The notes beneath the pieces were generated by a model that had not been told where the DNA came from, made no database searches, and saw only the letters and a program-made list of their open reading frames with translations. The translations under genes were made by a program, and so were the position numbers. Positions 15,839 through 28,228 of a stretch of DNA of 64,000 bases are shown piece by piece. How positions within the stretch are numbered: the stretch's first letter is position 1; the number at the start of each line of letters is the position of its first letter. Source of the DNA: Sphaerisporangium cinnabarinum (lineage in GTDB: Bacteria; Actinomycetota; Actinomycetes; Actinomycetales; Cellulomonadaceae); contig QAPD01000071.1 of the NCBI GenBank assembly GCA_003052455.1, positions 1 through 64,000 on the forward strand, given 5' to 3'.

Positions 15839-16216
15839 TCAGCTGCCGACGTGCGCCGCGTACTGGTCGGCGGTGAGCAGGTCGCCCGTGTCGACGACGT
15901 CGACCTTGAACAGCCAGCCGTCGGTGTACGGGTCCGAGTTCACGACGGCCGGGTCGTCGACCGCCGCCTGGTTCACCTCGACGATCGTGCCCGAGACGGG
16001 CGAGAAGAGCTCCGACACGGACTTGGTCGACTCGACCTCGCCGATGACGCTCCCGGCCGTCACCTCGGCGCCCACCTCGGGCAGCTCCAGGTAGACGATG
16101 TCGCCGAGCGCCTCGGCGGCCGTCGCGGTGATCCCGACGACGGCGGGGGTCGAGCCGTCGATCCACTCGTGCTCGGCCGTGTACTGCAGGTGCGCCGGGA
16201 ACTGGGCCTCGGTCAT
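15839..16216 (-). CDS. gcvH: Glycine cleavage system H protein
   Basis: The 125-residue lipoyl carrier shuttles the aminomethyl group between P, T and L proteins of the glycine cleavage system. The lipoylation site is K65 in GEVESTKSVSEL, and YTAEHEWI near the N-terminus is the family start motif. The C-terminal GWLFKV is also conserved. AAGGAGAA precedes the ATG. It is the last gene of the gcvP-gcvT-gcvH operon, 28 bp after gcvT, and ends at a strong terminator hairpin. The lipoamide dehydrogenase (L protein) is not in this window. Confidence 0.97.
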   Translation of the reverse strand: MTEAQFPAHLQYTAEHEWIDGSTPAVVGITATAAEALGDIVYLELPEVGAEVTAGSVIGEVESTKSVSELFSPVSGTIVEVNQAAVDDPAVVNSDPYTDGWLFKVDVVDTGDLLTADQYAAHVGS

Positions 16217-16244
16217 GGGGTTCTCCTTCGGGACGACGGGTCGG

Positions 16245-17464
16245 TCAGGACTGCTGGGGACGACGGTAGAACGGGAGCGGCACGACGACCACGGGCTCGG
16301 CCCGGCCGCGCACGTCGACGGCGAGCTCGGTGCCCTCCGCCGACAGCTCGGGCGTGACGTACGCGAGGGCGATCGGGTGGCCGAGCGTCGGCGACGGCGC
16401 GCCGGACGTCACCGTGCCCACGCGGCGCGCGGACTCCCCCACCACTCCCCCGGCGTCGACGCCGTCGCCCGGCAGCACGACGGCGTAGCCCGCCCGCGCG
16501 GGCCGTCGCCCCAGGCCCCGGAGCCCGACGAGCACGCGCGCGGGCGGGGACTCCCGGCGCGCGGCGAGCGCGGCCCGGCCGACGAACTCGAGCGGGGCGC
16601 CGTCGGCGTCGACCTTGTCGAGCTTCACGACGCGCCCGAGCCCCGCCTCGTACGGCGTGGTCGTGGTGTCGAGCTCGTGCCCGTACAGCGGCATCCCCGC
16701 CTCCAGGCGCAGCGAGTCGCGCGCGGACAGGCCCGCCGGGACGATGCCGAGCGGCGCACCCGCGGCGAGCACGGTGCGCCACAGGTCGGCGGCGCGGTCC
16801 GCGGGCACGAACAGCTCGAAGCCGTCCTCCCCCGTGTACCCGGTGCGGGCCACGAGGGCGTCCACCGCGCCGTCGTCGGTGCGCAGCACGAGCGGCGCGG
16901 CCGCGTAGTACCGGAGGTCGCGCACGGTCTCGGCGGCGACCGGGTCGGCCGGGTCCGTGAGGCCCGCGACGATCTCCTCCGCGCGCGGACCCTGGACCGC
17001 GACGAGCGCCGTGCTCGCCCCCTGGTCGGTGACCGTCGCGTCGAAGCCCGCGGCCCGCGCGACGAGCTCGCGCGCGACGAGGTCCGCGTTGCCCGCGTTC
17101 GCGACCACGAGGAAGCGCTCGTCCGCGAGGCGGTACACGACGAGGTCGTCGAGGACCGCGCCGTCCTCCTGGCAGATCATCGTGTAGCGCGCCCGGCCGG
17201 GCGCGACCGCGGAGAGGTTGCCGACGAGCGCGTGGTCCAGCGCGGCCGCGGCCTGCGGTCCCGCGACCTCGATCTCGCCCATGTGGGAGAGGTCGAACAG
17301 GCCGGCCGCCTCGCGGACGGCGCGGTGCTCCGCGAGGTCGGACGTGTACCGCAGCGGCATCAGCCACCCGCCGAAGCTCGTGAGGTTCGCACCGAGCGCG
17401 ACGTGCTCGTCGTGCAGCGGGCTGCGACGCCCCGCGCTCTCGGTCGTCCCGGTCTGCTGCTCGG

Positions 17465-17468
<4 letters not shown>
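16245..17468 (-). CDS. gcvT: Glycine cleavage system T protein (aminomethyltransferase)
   Basis: The 407-residue enzyme moves the methylene group from lipoyl-H protein to tetrahydrofolate and frees ammonia. Typical motifs are [24 protein letters not shown], cited in part, FDLSHMGEI, the [14 protein letters not shown] stretch and [21 protein letters not shown], cited in part. Folate is bound in the central channel. The ATG overlaps the gcvP stop by 4 nt (ATGA), so the two are translationally coupled. A loop of about 15 extra residues in the C-terminal domain ([18 protein letters not shown]) is longer than in many homologues. Confidence 0.97.
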
Positions 17469-20425
<2,957 letters not shown>

Positions 20426-20457
20426 GGGGACCTCCGGGGGAGGGGACGACGGCGGGT

Positions 20458-20710
20458 CCCTCCCCGCTCTGTCATCGGACGCACGCGTCGACCTGAGAGT
20501 TTTGCCGGTCCGCCGTGCCGCGAGGGCCGGGGCGCGCCGACTTGCACCGTCGGTGGGCCGAGGTCGCCGGGGGTCCGACGAGCGCACGACCGCTTTCCAG
20601 AGTTGCCTCGCCTCGACGGTACGTGGGCCTGAGAGATTCCCGGGGAGGACTTGCTCCTTCGGCGCCGGCGCCCGGTCCGGGGACCGTGCGGCCGAGCTCT
20701 CCCGTCGAGG
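20458..20710 (-). promoter_or_regulatory. Tandem glycine riboswitch
   Basis: Reading the minus strand, aptamer 1 starts near 20710 with GACGGGAGAGCTCGGCC, then GCCGAAGGAGCAAG, AATCTCTCAGG and CTCTGGAAAG. Aptamer 2 follows with CCGACGGTGCAAGTC, CAAAACTCTCAGGTCG and ATGACAGAGCGGGGA, ending near 20458. These conserved blocks in this order are those of the two-aptamer glycine riboswitch, which normally turns on gcv operons when glycine is plentiful. It ends about 33 bp before the gcvP start, so control of translation initiation or of an early terminator is likely. This fills most of the 486-bp gap between gcvP and the ABC gene. Confidence 0.93.
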
Positions 20711-20741
20711 TTCGGGCGGCAGTACTGCAGTTGTGCGCACG

Positions 20742-20747
20742 ATCCTA
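20742..20747 (-). promoter_or_regulatory. Candidate -10 element for the gcv operon
   Basis: TAGGAT on the minus strand lies about 35 bp before the first riboswitch helix. The matching -35 is not clear in this GC-rich stretch, so the call is tentative. Confidence 0.35.
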
Positions 20748-20911
20748 CCGGGGTCGCGCCGCCCGGGCGGGCGGGGGTCGCGGCCGACGTCGGCGCCCGC
20801 GTCGACGTCGGCGGCAGGAACCGCGGTGCCCGCCCTGGGGATAAAAACTACGGACCCCTCACAATCTCCGCTACGGTCGCCCGACGTGCGACGACGCGAG
20901 CGGGGAGGGTC

Positions 20912-22810
20912 ATGAGCGAGGACCGGCACGAGGGGCGACCACCGCTGCGGCGACGGGTACGACGCTGGACGACGATGTGGGGCCTGCTGCGGCACGCCGG
21001 GCTGCCGATCGTCGCGGCCGGCCTGGCGCTCAGCCTGCTGCTCGCGGTGCTGCCGCTCGTGACGATCGTGCTCCTGGGCCGGGTCCTGTTCCTGCTCCCG
21101 GACGTGACGTCGCGCCCCGGCGGCTGGGGCGAGCTGCTGGGCGTGCTCGGGCTGGCGGTCGCCGCGCTCGTCGTGCAGCAGGGGCTCGCGCCGTTCCAGG
21201 CGGGCGTGGTCGAGACGATCGGCCGCCGCGTCGACCAGCACTGCATCGACCGCCTGCTCACGGCCGCCCTGTCGGACGCCCCGCTGTCCCTCCTCGACGA
21301 CCCCGAGGTGCTCGACGTCGTCGCCGACGCGCGTGCCGCGTTCGCGCGCCAGTCCCGCAGCCCGGGCGACGCGGCGTCGGCGCTCGTCCCGCTCGTGGGC
21401 CGGTACGTCCAGCTCGCCGGGGCGTCCGTCCTCGTCGCGGCCGTCGTGTCGCCGCTCGCCGGTGCGCTCATCCTCGCCACGGCCCTCGCGATCCGGACCG
21501 GCGTGCGCGGCACGCTCGGGCTGTTCGGCCCGGTGTGGGAGTCGCTCGCACCCCTGCGGCGCCGCCAGTCCTATCTGCGCGACCTCGCGACCACGCCGTC
21601 GATCACCAAGGAGGTCCGCCTCCTGGGCCTGCTGCCGTGGCTGCGCGGGCGCCTGCACGACGACACGATGGCGTTCCTCGAACCGCAGTGGGCGAGCAGC
21701 CGACGGCTCCAGCTCTGGCCGTTCGTCGGGTTCTCGGCGATCGGCCTCGTCGGGGGCGCGGCGGTGCTCGTGCTGGTCGCGCTCGACGCCGCGACGCTCG
21801 ACCTCTTCGCGCTCGGCGTCGCCCTCCAGGCGGTGCTCATCCCCATGCGCTTCGGGGTGTACTTCCCGGAGTGCGACGTGCAGACCCAGTTCGGCCTGCA
21901 GTCGTTCGACGCGCTGGCCCGGTTCGAGGAGCGGCTCGCGTCGGGCGACGCACCCGAGGCGGCGGGCGGCGACCGGGACGTCCCGCGGGGCGTCATCCGC
22001 TTCGAGGACGTGTGGTTCCGTTACCGCGACGACGCCGCGTGGGTCCTGCGCGGCCTCGACCTCGAGCTCGTGCCCGGCACGTCGACGGTGATCGTCGGGC
22101 TCAACGGGGCGGGCAAGACGACGACGATCAAGCTCCTCGCGCGCCTGTACGAGCCGACCGGCGGCCGCATCACCGTGGACGGCGTGAACGTGCGCGACCT
22201 GCCGCTCGACGCGTGGCGCGCGCGCCTCGCGCTGATCTTCCAGGACTACGTGCGGCTCGAGCTCCCGGCGGCCGACAACGTCGCGCTCGGGGCACCCGCC
22301 CTGCGCGACGACGACGGCCGGCTGCGCGAGGCGGTCGCCGCGGCCGGGGCGGACGCCGTCGTGGCGGGGCTCGGCGACGGCCTCGGCACGGTGCTCTCCG
22401 GCGGGTACGCCGGCGGGCGGGACCTGTCCGGCGGACAGTGGCAGCGGATCGCCCTGGCCCGGGCCCTGCTCGCCGTCTCCGGCGGCGCGGACGTGCTCGT
22501 CCTCGACGAGCCGACGGCGCAGCTCGACGTCCGCGCCGAGGCCGAGTTCTTCGAGCGGTTCCTCGCGCAGGGTGCGGTCGACGCCGTCGCGGCCGGCCGC
22601 CCGGTGACGTCGGTCGTCATCTCGCACCGCTTCTCGACCGTGCGGCCCGCGGACCGCATCGTCGTCGTCGCGGAGGGGCGCGTCGTCGAGCAGGGCACGC
22701 ACGACGAGCTCCTCGCGCTCGACGGCCGGTACGCGGAGCTGTTCCTCCTCCAGGCGCGCCGCTTCCGCACGGACCCGCTCCCGACCCCCACCACCGGAGG
22801 TGCCCTGTGA
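20912..22810 (+). CDS. ABC exporter, fused permease/ATPase, subunit 1
   Basis: The 632-residue protein has an N-terminal transmembrane domain (segments near 30-55, 70-95, 145-185, 270-310) and a C-terminal nucleotide-binding domain. Walker A is [10 protein letters not shown] (about 394), the signature is [16 protein letters not shown] (about 504), Walker B is [12 protein letters not shown] (about 528), and the switch His is in VISHRFSTV. This is the layout of type IV exporters for lipids, drugs or peptides; the substrate is unknown. GGGGAGGGT precedes the ATG. The stop overlaps the GTG of the second half-transporter by 4 nt, so a heterodimer is expected. Confidence 0.9.
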   Translation: MSEDRHEGRPPLRRRVRRWTTMWGLLRHAGLPIVAAGLALSLLLAVLPLVTIVLLGRVLFLLPDVTSRPGGWGELLGVLGLAVAALVVQQGLAPFQAGVVETIGRRVDQHCIDRLLTAALSDAPLSLLDDPEVLDVVADARAAFARQSRSPGDAASALVPLVGRYVQLAGASVLVAAVVSPLAGALILATALAIRTGVRGTLGLFGPVWESLAPLRRRQSYLRDLATTPSITKEVRLLGLLPWLRGRLHDDTMAFLEPQWASSRRLQLWPFVGFSAIGLVGGAAVLVLVALDAATLDLFALGVALQAVLIPMRFGVYFPECDVQTQFGLQSFDALARFEERLASGDAPEAAGGDRDVPRGVIRFEDVWFRYRDDAAWVLRGLDLELVPGTSTVIVGLNGAGKTTTIKLLARLYEPTGGRITVDGVNVRDLPLDAWRARLALIFQDYVRLELPAADNVALGAPALRDDDGRLREAVAAAGADAVVAGLGDGLGTVLSGGYAGGRDLSGGQWQRIALARALLAVSGGADVLVLDEPTAQLDVRAEAEFFERFLAQGAVDAVAAGRPVTSVVISHRFSTVRPADRIVVVAEGRVVEQGTHDELLALDGRYAELFLLQARRFRTDPLPTPTTGGAL

Positions 22811-24681
22811 GGCGCGTCGCCCTCGCCGCCCGGTTCATGCTCGCCCACGGCTGGGCGACGGACCGGCGCCGTCTGCTGGTCGCGATCGTCCTCATGACGG
22901 TCGGGTACCTCTCGGCGCCGCTCGTGGGCGTGGGCCTCGGGATGTTCACCGACGCCGCGGTCGACGCGGACACGGCGCGCGCGGTGGGCCTCGCCGGCGC
23001 GCTCGCGGTGCTGCTCGTGGCCGAGCTGATGATGAGCCACTTCGCCCACCTGTCCTACTTCGAGCTCGCCGACCTCCAGCAGCTCGCGCTCGTCGACGAG
23101 GTCGCCGGGCTCACCCACGGCTCGGCGAGCCTCGCCGAGCTCGAGGACCCCGAGCGCGTGCGCCTGCTCACCTCGGTGACGGAAGGCCTCCAGCGCGTCC
23201 GGATGGCGCTGGAGGGCACGCTCCAGCTCGGTGGCATGACGCTCCAGGTCCTGGTCACCACGGTCATCCTCGGCGTGGTCGAGCCGTGGCTGCTCCTGCT
23301 CCCGCTCGCGGCCCTGCCGCCCGTCTGGCTCGCCGACCGGGCGCAGCGGCTCCTCGACCGCGCGCGCGACGAGGCCGCCGACGACGTCCGCCTGTCCCGG
23401 CACCTCGTCACCGCGGGCACGACCGGCTCCTCGGCCAAGGAGATCCGGCTCTTCGGCGCGCGCGGCCTGGTCGCGGACCGCCAGCGGACGGCGTGGGACC
23501 GCACGACCGCGAGCCTGTGGAGCTCCCACCGCCGCTCGGCGCTCCTGCGCGCCGGGGGACAGGTGTGGTTCGCCCTCGCGTACGGCGCGGCGGTCCTCGT
23601 CGTGCTGCGAGGCGCCGCGTCGGGGACGGCCGCGATCGGCCAGGTCGTGCTCGTCGTGACGCTCGCGATCCAGGTCAGCACCCAGGTCGCGGGCGCGCTC
23701 GCGCTCTTCGGCTCGCTCCAGGGCGCGGGACGGACGGTCGAGCAGCTCGCCGAGCTGCGCGCCACGACCGGGACGGCGGGGACCCGGCCCGGCGCGGCGG
23801 GGAGCACCGAGGTCGGCACGGCCGACGAGACACGGGCCCCCGCCCGGCGCGGCGAGGCCGCGGGGGCGAGCGAGGCCGCCGTGGAGCGCGCGATCCCTGC
23901 CCGGCTCGCGCACGGACTGCGCCTGGAGGACGTCACGTTCGCCTACCCGGGCGCGGACCGGCCCGTGCTCGACGGCGTCACGCTCGACCTGCCTGCGGGC
24001 GCCACCGTCGCGCTCGTCGGCGAGAACGGCGCGGGCAAGACGACCCTCGTCAAGCTCCTGTGCGGGCTGTACCGCCCGACGTCGGGCCGCGTCCTGGCGG
24101 ACGGCGTCGACCTCGCCGCCGTCGCGCCCGACGCGTGGCAGTCCCGTGTCGCGACGCTGTTCCAGGACTTCGCGCGCCTCGAGCTCACGCTGCGCGAGGA
24201 CGTCGGCGTCGGCCGCGTCGCCGCGCTGCACGACGACCGCGCGCTGTGGACCGCGATCGACGAGGCCCGCGCCCGCCCGATCGTCGAGCGCTCACCCGAC
24301 GGCCTGGACCAGATCCTCGGCACGGCGTACGCGGACGGCACCCAGCTCTCCGGCGGCCAGTGGCAGACGCTCGCGCTGGCCCGCACGCTCCTGCGCGAGG
24401 ACCCCCTCCTGCTCGCGCTCGACGAGCCCGCGTCCGCGCTCGACGCGACCGCGGAGCACGCGCTGTTCGAGCGGTTCACCGAGACGGCGCGCCGCGCGGG
24501 GACCACCTCGGGCGGCGTCACGCTGTTCGTCTCCCACCGCTTCTCCACGGTGCGCGACGCGGACCTCATCGTCGTGCTCGACGGCGGCCGGGTCGCCGAG
24601 CTCGGCGCCCACGACGACCTCGTCGCGGCCGGCGGGCCGTACGCGGAGATGTACGCCCTCCAGGCGCACGCCTACCGGTAG
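22807..24681 (+). CDS. ABC exporter, fused permease/ATPase, subunit 2
   Basis: The 624-residue partner has the same order: membrane domain, then Walker [11 protein letters not shown] (about 404), signature [16 protein letters not shown] (about 513), Walker [13 protein letters not shown] (about 534) and the switch His in FVSHRFSTV. The membrane domain keeps the coupling-helix pattern of exporters ([14 protein letters not shown]). An Ala/Gly/Thr-rich insert at about 320-365 separates the domains and is unusual in length. It is coupled to subunit 1 by a GTGA overlap. No biosynthetic or immunity gene stands beside it that would name the substrate. Confidence 0.9.
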   Translation: MRRVALAARFMLAHGWATDRRRLLVAIVLMTVGYLSAPLVGVGLGMFTDAAVDADTARAVGLAGALAVLLVAELMMSHFAHLSYFELADLQQLALVDEVAGLTHGSASLAELEDPERVRLLTSVTEGLQRVRMALEGTLQLGGMTLQVLVTTVILGVVEPWLLLLPLAALPPVWLADRAQRLLDRARDEAADDVRLSRHLVTAGTTGSSAKEIRLFGARGLVADRQRTAWDRTTASLWSSHRRSALLRAGGQVWFALAYGAAVLVVLRGAASGTAAIGQVVLVVTLAIQVSTQVAGALALFGSLQGAGRTVEQLAELRATTGTAGTRPGAAGSTEVGTADETRAPARRGEAAGASEAAVERAIPARLAHGLRLEDVTFAYPGADRPVLDGVTLDLPAGATVALVGENGAGKTTLVKLLCGLYRPTSGRVLADGVDLAAVAPDAWQSRVATLFQDFARLELTLREDVGVGRVAALHDDRALWTAIDEARARPIVERSPDGLDQILGTAYADGTQLSGGQWQTLALARTLLREDPLLLALDEPASALDATAEHALFERFTETARRAGTTSGGVTLFVSHRFSTVRDADLIVVLDGGRVAELGAHDDLVAAGGPYAEMYALQAHAYR

Positions 24682-24720
24682 CCCGGTGCGGGCCCGCGCC
24701 GCCGTGACAGGGTGGGGCCC

Positions 24721-25086
24721 GTGCAGCCCGACACCGTCGCCGACCTCGTGCTCCTGCTCGTCCTCGCCGGAGCGGGGCTCCTGCTCGTCTGGTGCGCCCG
24801 CGCCACGGCCTCCGGACGGATCGGGCGCAACCAGGTCGCGGGCATCCGCACCGCGACGACGCTCGCGAGCGACGACGCGTGGCGGACGGCCCACCGCGCG
24901 GCCCGGCCGCTGAGCGAGGCGGCGGGCTGGGTGCTCGTCGTGGCCGCCCCGGTGCTCCTGCTCGTCGACGACGCCGCGGGCCTCGTCGTCGTGCTGGTCG
25001 CGACCGGCCTGACGCTCGCGCTCACGGTGGGAGGGCTCGTCGTCGGGACGCGGGCCGTCCGCCGCGAGGTGGGTCACCGCCGCTGA
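24721..25086 (+). CDS. SdpI-like membrane protein
   Basis: The 121-residue protein has three hydrophobic segments (about 8-25, 58-80, 83-105). Between the first two lies IGRNQVAGIRTATTLASDDAWRTAHRAA, cited in part, the motif of SdpI/YhfL-type proteins; SdpI is an immunity and signalling protein against the SdpC toxin in Bacillus, but most family members have unknown roles. It starts 39 bp after the exporter genes on the same strand. GTG 24721 is preferred over 24712 because AGGGTGGGG then sits at normal distance. Confidence 0.75.
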   Translation: MQPDTVADLVLLLVLAGAGLLLVWCARATASGRIGRNQVAGIRTATTLASDDAWRTAHRAARPLSEAAGWVLVVAAPVLLLVDDAAGLVVVLVATGLTLALTVGGLVVGTRAVRREVGHRR

Positions 25087-25130
25087 CCCGGCGGCGGATC
25101 GCGCAGGCAGCCTCGCGAGCCCGCCCGCGC

Positions 25131-26639
25131 TCAGCCCGGCGTGCCGTCCCGGGAGGAGTCGCCCGCGGGCTCCACGACGACGGAGCGCACCGTCGCGAGT
25201 CGCCGGACCGCGCGCTCCAGGGCCCGCGTGCGGCGGGGCGTCGCGCGGAACGACACGACGATCCGACCCGCCCGGCCGTCGCCGTCCACCGGCCCGGTCG
25301 CGAGCGAGTCGAAGCTCACGCCGCGCGTCGAGAACACCCCGGTGAGCGCGGTGAGCGTGCCGGGCTGGTCGAGGCCGTGCACGGTCGCGACCCAGTCGCG
25401 CTCCGCGCCGACCGGGGCCGGCACGCGCTCCGCGCCCGTCGCCCCGGTCGTGCCCGGGACGCCCGACGGCCCGCCCTGCGGGCCCGCCGCGCCCGACGAA
25501 CCCTCCGCACCCGCCGCCGCGCTCGCCGCACCGCCCGCGGGCGACCCCGCGCTCGCCGGCACGGCGCTCGCCGTCACCATGCGGTCGATGCCCCCGGCCG
25601 CCTGCGCGAGCCGACGCGCCTCGTCGTCGGGCAGCTCGTCGAGCAGGACGCGCGTCCACCCGCCCGGGCCGAGCACGACCGGGACGCCGAGGACGCCGCG
25701 CGACGGCACGCCGTCGTCCGAGGGAAGCCGACCGTCGAGCTCGCCGTCGAGCGCGACCTGCCCCGCGACGACGATCTCGCGCCCGTCGAGGATCACCTCG
25801 AGGAGGTCGACGGTCGCGCTCGCGGTGCCCGCGGGGGTCTTGGCGCCGGACTGGTGGGTCATCCAGGGTCGTGTGACGAGCCGCAGGTCGGCGGGCCAGG
25901 TGTCGATGAGCTCGAACGCGGCGCCCATGTCCTGGGTCGCGACGCGCGCGAGCTCGTCCTTCGCCGCGGCGATCTCGCCGGGCAGCGCGTCGAGCGTGCG
26001 GCCGCGCCGCAGCGCGGCGACGGCGCGAGCCCGCTCGTCGGCGTCGAGCCCGCTCACCCGGACGGTCGACCAGAGCGGGACGGCGTCCTCGCCGTGCTGG
26101 CCCCCGACGAACCCGCCGACCCGGTGCCGCCGCACGCCCAGCTCGACCGCGATCTCGCGCCGGAACCGCAGCGTGTCGAGCCAGGCCCCCATGCCGAGCA
26201 CGCGATGCCGCCCGAGCCGCTCCGCCATGACCGCGACGCCGAGCTCGACGGGGTTCGTCACGACGATCACGACCTCGTGCCCCGAGCCGTGCCGCGCGAT
26301 CGCGTCCGCGTACTCGGCGAGCACGGCGCCGTTCGTCGCGGCGAGCACGCGCCGGTCGGGGTCGGCGCCCGTGCGGGCCGGGGGAGTGAGGCCGGCGGCG
26401 ACGACGATGACGTCGGCGGTCACGTCGTCGGGCGAGTGCGCCACGTCGAGGAGCGGTGCGTGCTCGTCGTACGCGTCGACGAGGTCGGCGCGCAGCCCGT
26501 GCACGGCGCGCCCCGACGCGCCCCCGGCGCGGCCGACGAGCTGGAGCCGCGCCGTCGGCGGGAGCACCCGCCGCTCGACGATCTGCGTGCACACCTGCCG
26601 GCCGACGTCGCCCGTCGCCCCCACCACCGCTACGTCCAC
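25131..26639 (-). CDS. Malate/lactate dehydrogenase-like protein with C-terminal ACT domain
   Basis: The 502-residue protein begins as an NAD-dependent 2-hydroxyacid dehydrogenase of the LDH/MDH family: VVGATGDVG at 5-13, VVTNPVE, LDTLRFR with the substrate Arg and Asp, and the catalytic His in GGQHGEDAVPLWS. That part ends near 350. A low-complexity Ala/Gly/Ser/Pro linker spans about 355-410. From 416 an ACT-like domain follows (WVATVHGLDQPGTLTALTGVF, cited in part, then a second strand-helix). ACT domains bind amino acids or other small effectors. I know no standard MDH with this tail, so allosteric control is inferred. It starts with GTG; ribosome binding site weak. Confidence 0.8.
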   Translation of the reverse strand: MDVAVVGATGDVGRQVCTQIVERRVLPPTARLQLVGRAGGASGRAVHGLRADLVDAYDEHAPLLDVAHSPDDVTADVIVVAAGLTPPARTGADPDRRVLAATNGAVLAEYADAIARHGSGHEVVIVVTNPVELGVAVMAERLGRHRVLGMGAWLDTLRFRREIAVELGVRRHRVGGFVGGQHGEDAVPLWSTVRVSGLDADERARAVAALRRGRTLDALPGEIAAAKDELARVATQDMGAAFELIDTWPADLRLVTRPWMTHQSGAKTPAGTASATVDLLEVILDGREIVVAGQVALDGELDGRLPSDDGVPSRGVLGVPVVLGPGGWTRVLLDELPDDEARRLAQAAGGIDRMVTASAVPASAGSPAGGAASAAAGAEGSSGAAGPQGGPSGVPGTTGATGAERVPAPVGAERDWVATVHGLDQPGTLTALTGVFSTRGVSFDSLATGPVDGDGRAGRIVVSFRATPRRTRALERAVRRLATVRSVVVEPAGDSSRDGTPG

Positions 26640-26664
26640 CCCCGCAGGCTACGACGCCCCGGAG

Positions 26665-27582
26665 TCAGGCGAACGCGATGTCGCCCGCGGCGGCGACCAT
26701 CTCGTCGAGCACCGCGGAGACGACCGGCCGGGGCTCGTGCCGGGTCGCGCGGTGGCGCGCGACGAGGCGGCGCGAGCCGAGCCCGGGCAGGCCGACGACC
26801 GTGACGCCGTCGGGCACCTCGTCCGACGCGCCGCCCTCCACGGCGAGCGCCGGGAGCATCGCGACGCCGAGCCCGGCCGCGACGAGCGAGAGCGCGACGT
26901 CGAAGTCGTAGTAGTTGTGCCGCGTGCGCAGAGTCCCGCCGAGCCCGCGCGACAGCCGCCGGAGCGCTCGGGCGGCGGCGGTGCCGGGCTCCGGTCCCAG
27001 CCAGACGGCGTCGCGCACGTCGTCGAGGCGCGTGGGCGTCGGCATGCCCGCGGGGACGACGAGCCGCCACGGCTCGTCGAGCAGGACGATCTCGCGCGTG
27101 CCGCGCGGGGCGGGGGAGTCGGCCTCGTAGTCCCGCTCGAGGAGGACGACGTCGAGCTCGCCCGCGCGCAGCAGCCGCAGGGCCTCGGTGGGCTCGCGCT
27201 CCTGCACGTCGAGCTCGATCCCGGGGGCGGTCTCGGCGAGCCGCCCGGCGACAGGCGCGACGACGGCGCGGATCGCCGTCTGGAAGGAGCCGACGGCGAC
27301 GCGCCCGCTCACCTCGTCGCCGAGCGCGGCGAGCGCCTTGCGGGCCTCGACGAGCTCGGTCTCGATGCGCTCGGCCGTCTCGGCGAGCACACGACCGGCG
27401 GGCGTGAGGGTCACGCCGCGCGGTCCGCGGTCGAGCACGACGACCCCCTCCTCGGCCTCGAGCCGCTGGATCTGCTGCGAGACCGCGGACGGGGTGACGT
27501 GCAGGAGATCCGCTGCCGCGAGGATGCCTCCACCGCGGTGCACGGCAAGGAGGAAACCAAGTCTGCGTGGGTCCGTCGCCAT
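26665..27582 (-). CDS. LysR-family transcriptional regulator
   Basis: The 305-residue protein has an N-terminal winged HTH (LGFLLAVHRGGGILAAADLLHVTPSAVSQQIQRLEAEEGVVVLDR, cited in part) and a periplasmic-binding-like effector domain from about 90 (VAVGSFQTAIRAVVAPVAGRL). It acts as a DNA-bound tetramer whose effector is unknown. Its stop is 25 bp from the upstream end of the dehydrogenase-ACT gene on the same strand. It is divergent from a CBU_0592-like membrane gene, and a T-N11-A box lies in the gap, so it may control itself and that gene. Confidence 0.93.
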   Translation of the reverse strand: MATDPRRLGFLLAVHRGGGILAAADLLHVTPSAVSQQIQRLEAEEGVVVLDRGPRGVTLTPAGRVLAETAERIETELVEARKALAALGDEVSGRVAVGSFQTAIRAVVAPVAGRLAETAPGIELDVQEREPTEALRLLRAGELDVVLLERDYEADSPAPRGTREIVLLDEPWRLVVPAGMPTPTRLDDVRDAVWLGPEPGTAAARALRRLSRGLGGTLRTRHNYYDFDVALSLVAAGLGVAMLPALAVEGGASDEVPDGVTVVGLPGLGSRRLVARHRATRHEPRPVVSAVLDEMVAAAGDIAFA

Positions 27583-27613
27583 GTAGAGATGCTAAACGCC
27601 CGGTGCAGAATCC

Positions 27614-27628
27614 TTCGATTGTGCTGAA
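27614..27628. promoter_or_regulatory. Candidate LysR box (TTC-N9-GAA)
   Basis: TTCGATTGTGCTGAA is an inverted repeat that contains the T-N11-A core (T27615 to A27627) bound by LysR regulators. It is 32 bp from the lysR start, in the usual autoregulation position. Confidence 0.45.
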
Positions 27629-27798
27629 CCACGGAAGGCCTCACACTTGTCGTGGCGCCGGTCGGTTACCTCCTCCTCCTTACGGGTCGGCGCCCGAGCT
27701 TCGCACCACCCGCGCCACCAGCCATCGGCCCGGAGCGCACAGCCACCGCAGCGTCGCGGTACCCCCCTCCACCCCTTCTTCGTCACCGGAGTACCGCT

Positions 27799-28167
27799 GT
27801 GCCTGTCACCCTCGACGCGATCGTCATGTTCCTCGGCTGGATCGGTGCCGCCGCCGGCGTCGTCGCCTACGCGATGGTCAGCCGTGGCCGCTGGGCGCCG
27901 TCGTCCGCCCCGTTCCAGCTCACCAACCTCACCGCCGCGGGCCTCATGGGCATGGTCGCCGCGGCCAACGGCGTGTGGCCGTCCGTCGCCGCGAACCTCG
28001 TGTGGGTCCTCATCGGCGCCCAGGCGATCGTCGTCATCGTGCGGGCGCGGCGTGCGCGCCGGCGCGCGCTCGAAGAGGCCGCCGCCATCACCGCGTCCGC
28101 CCCCGCGGCGGTCGCCGTGCGCGCCGACGGCGAGCCCGCGCCCCAGGAGGTCGGGCTCGCCGCCTGA
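27799..28167 (+). CDS. CBU_0592-family small membrane protein
   Basis: The 122-residue protein has three hydrophobic segments within residues 6-85. The first, MFLGWIGAAAGVVAYAMVSRGRW, cited in part, followed by APFQLTNLTAAGLMGMVAAANGVWPSVAANLVWVLIG, cited in part, matches the pattern of the CBU_0592 family of membrane proteins of unknown role. The C-terminal 35 residues are basic then Ala/Glu-rich and cytosolic. It starts with GTG at 27799 after a long leader of about 200 bp, divergent from the LysR gene. Confidence 0.7.
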   Translation: MPVTLDAIVMFLGWIGAAAGVVAYAMVSRGRWAPSSAPFQLTNLTAAGLMGMVAAANGVWPSVAANLVWVLIGAQAIVVIVRARRARRRALEEAAAITASAPAAVAVRADGEPAPQEVGLAA

Positions 28168-28192
28168 CGGCAGCCCGACCCCGCTCGGCGCC

Positions 28193-28227
28193 GCCGCTCG
28201 ACCGGCTCGGCACGGCCGCTCGACCGG
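28193..28227. repeat. Two 13-bp direct repeats
   Basis: GCCGCTCGACCGG occurs at 28193-28205 and 28215-28227, 22 bp apart, in the gap between two convergent genes. The arrangement may be an old duplication; no fold is obvious. Confidence 0.6.
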
Positions 28228-28228
28228 T

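Noticed and set aside
20426-22702. Same-frame extension of gcvP far upstream
   Set aside because: It runs through the riboswitch and antisense of the ABC exporter gene. The true GTG at 20425 has GGAGGT upstream.
20912-25086. Bacteriocin export and immunity locus (exporter plus SdpI-like gene)
   Set aside because: No precursor peptide, modification enzyme or leader protease gene is visible; SdpI-like proteins are common without toxins.
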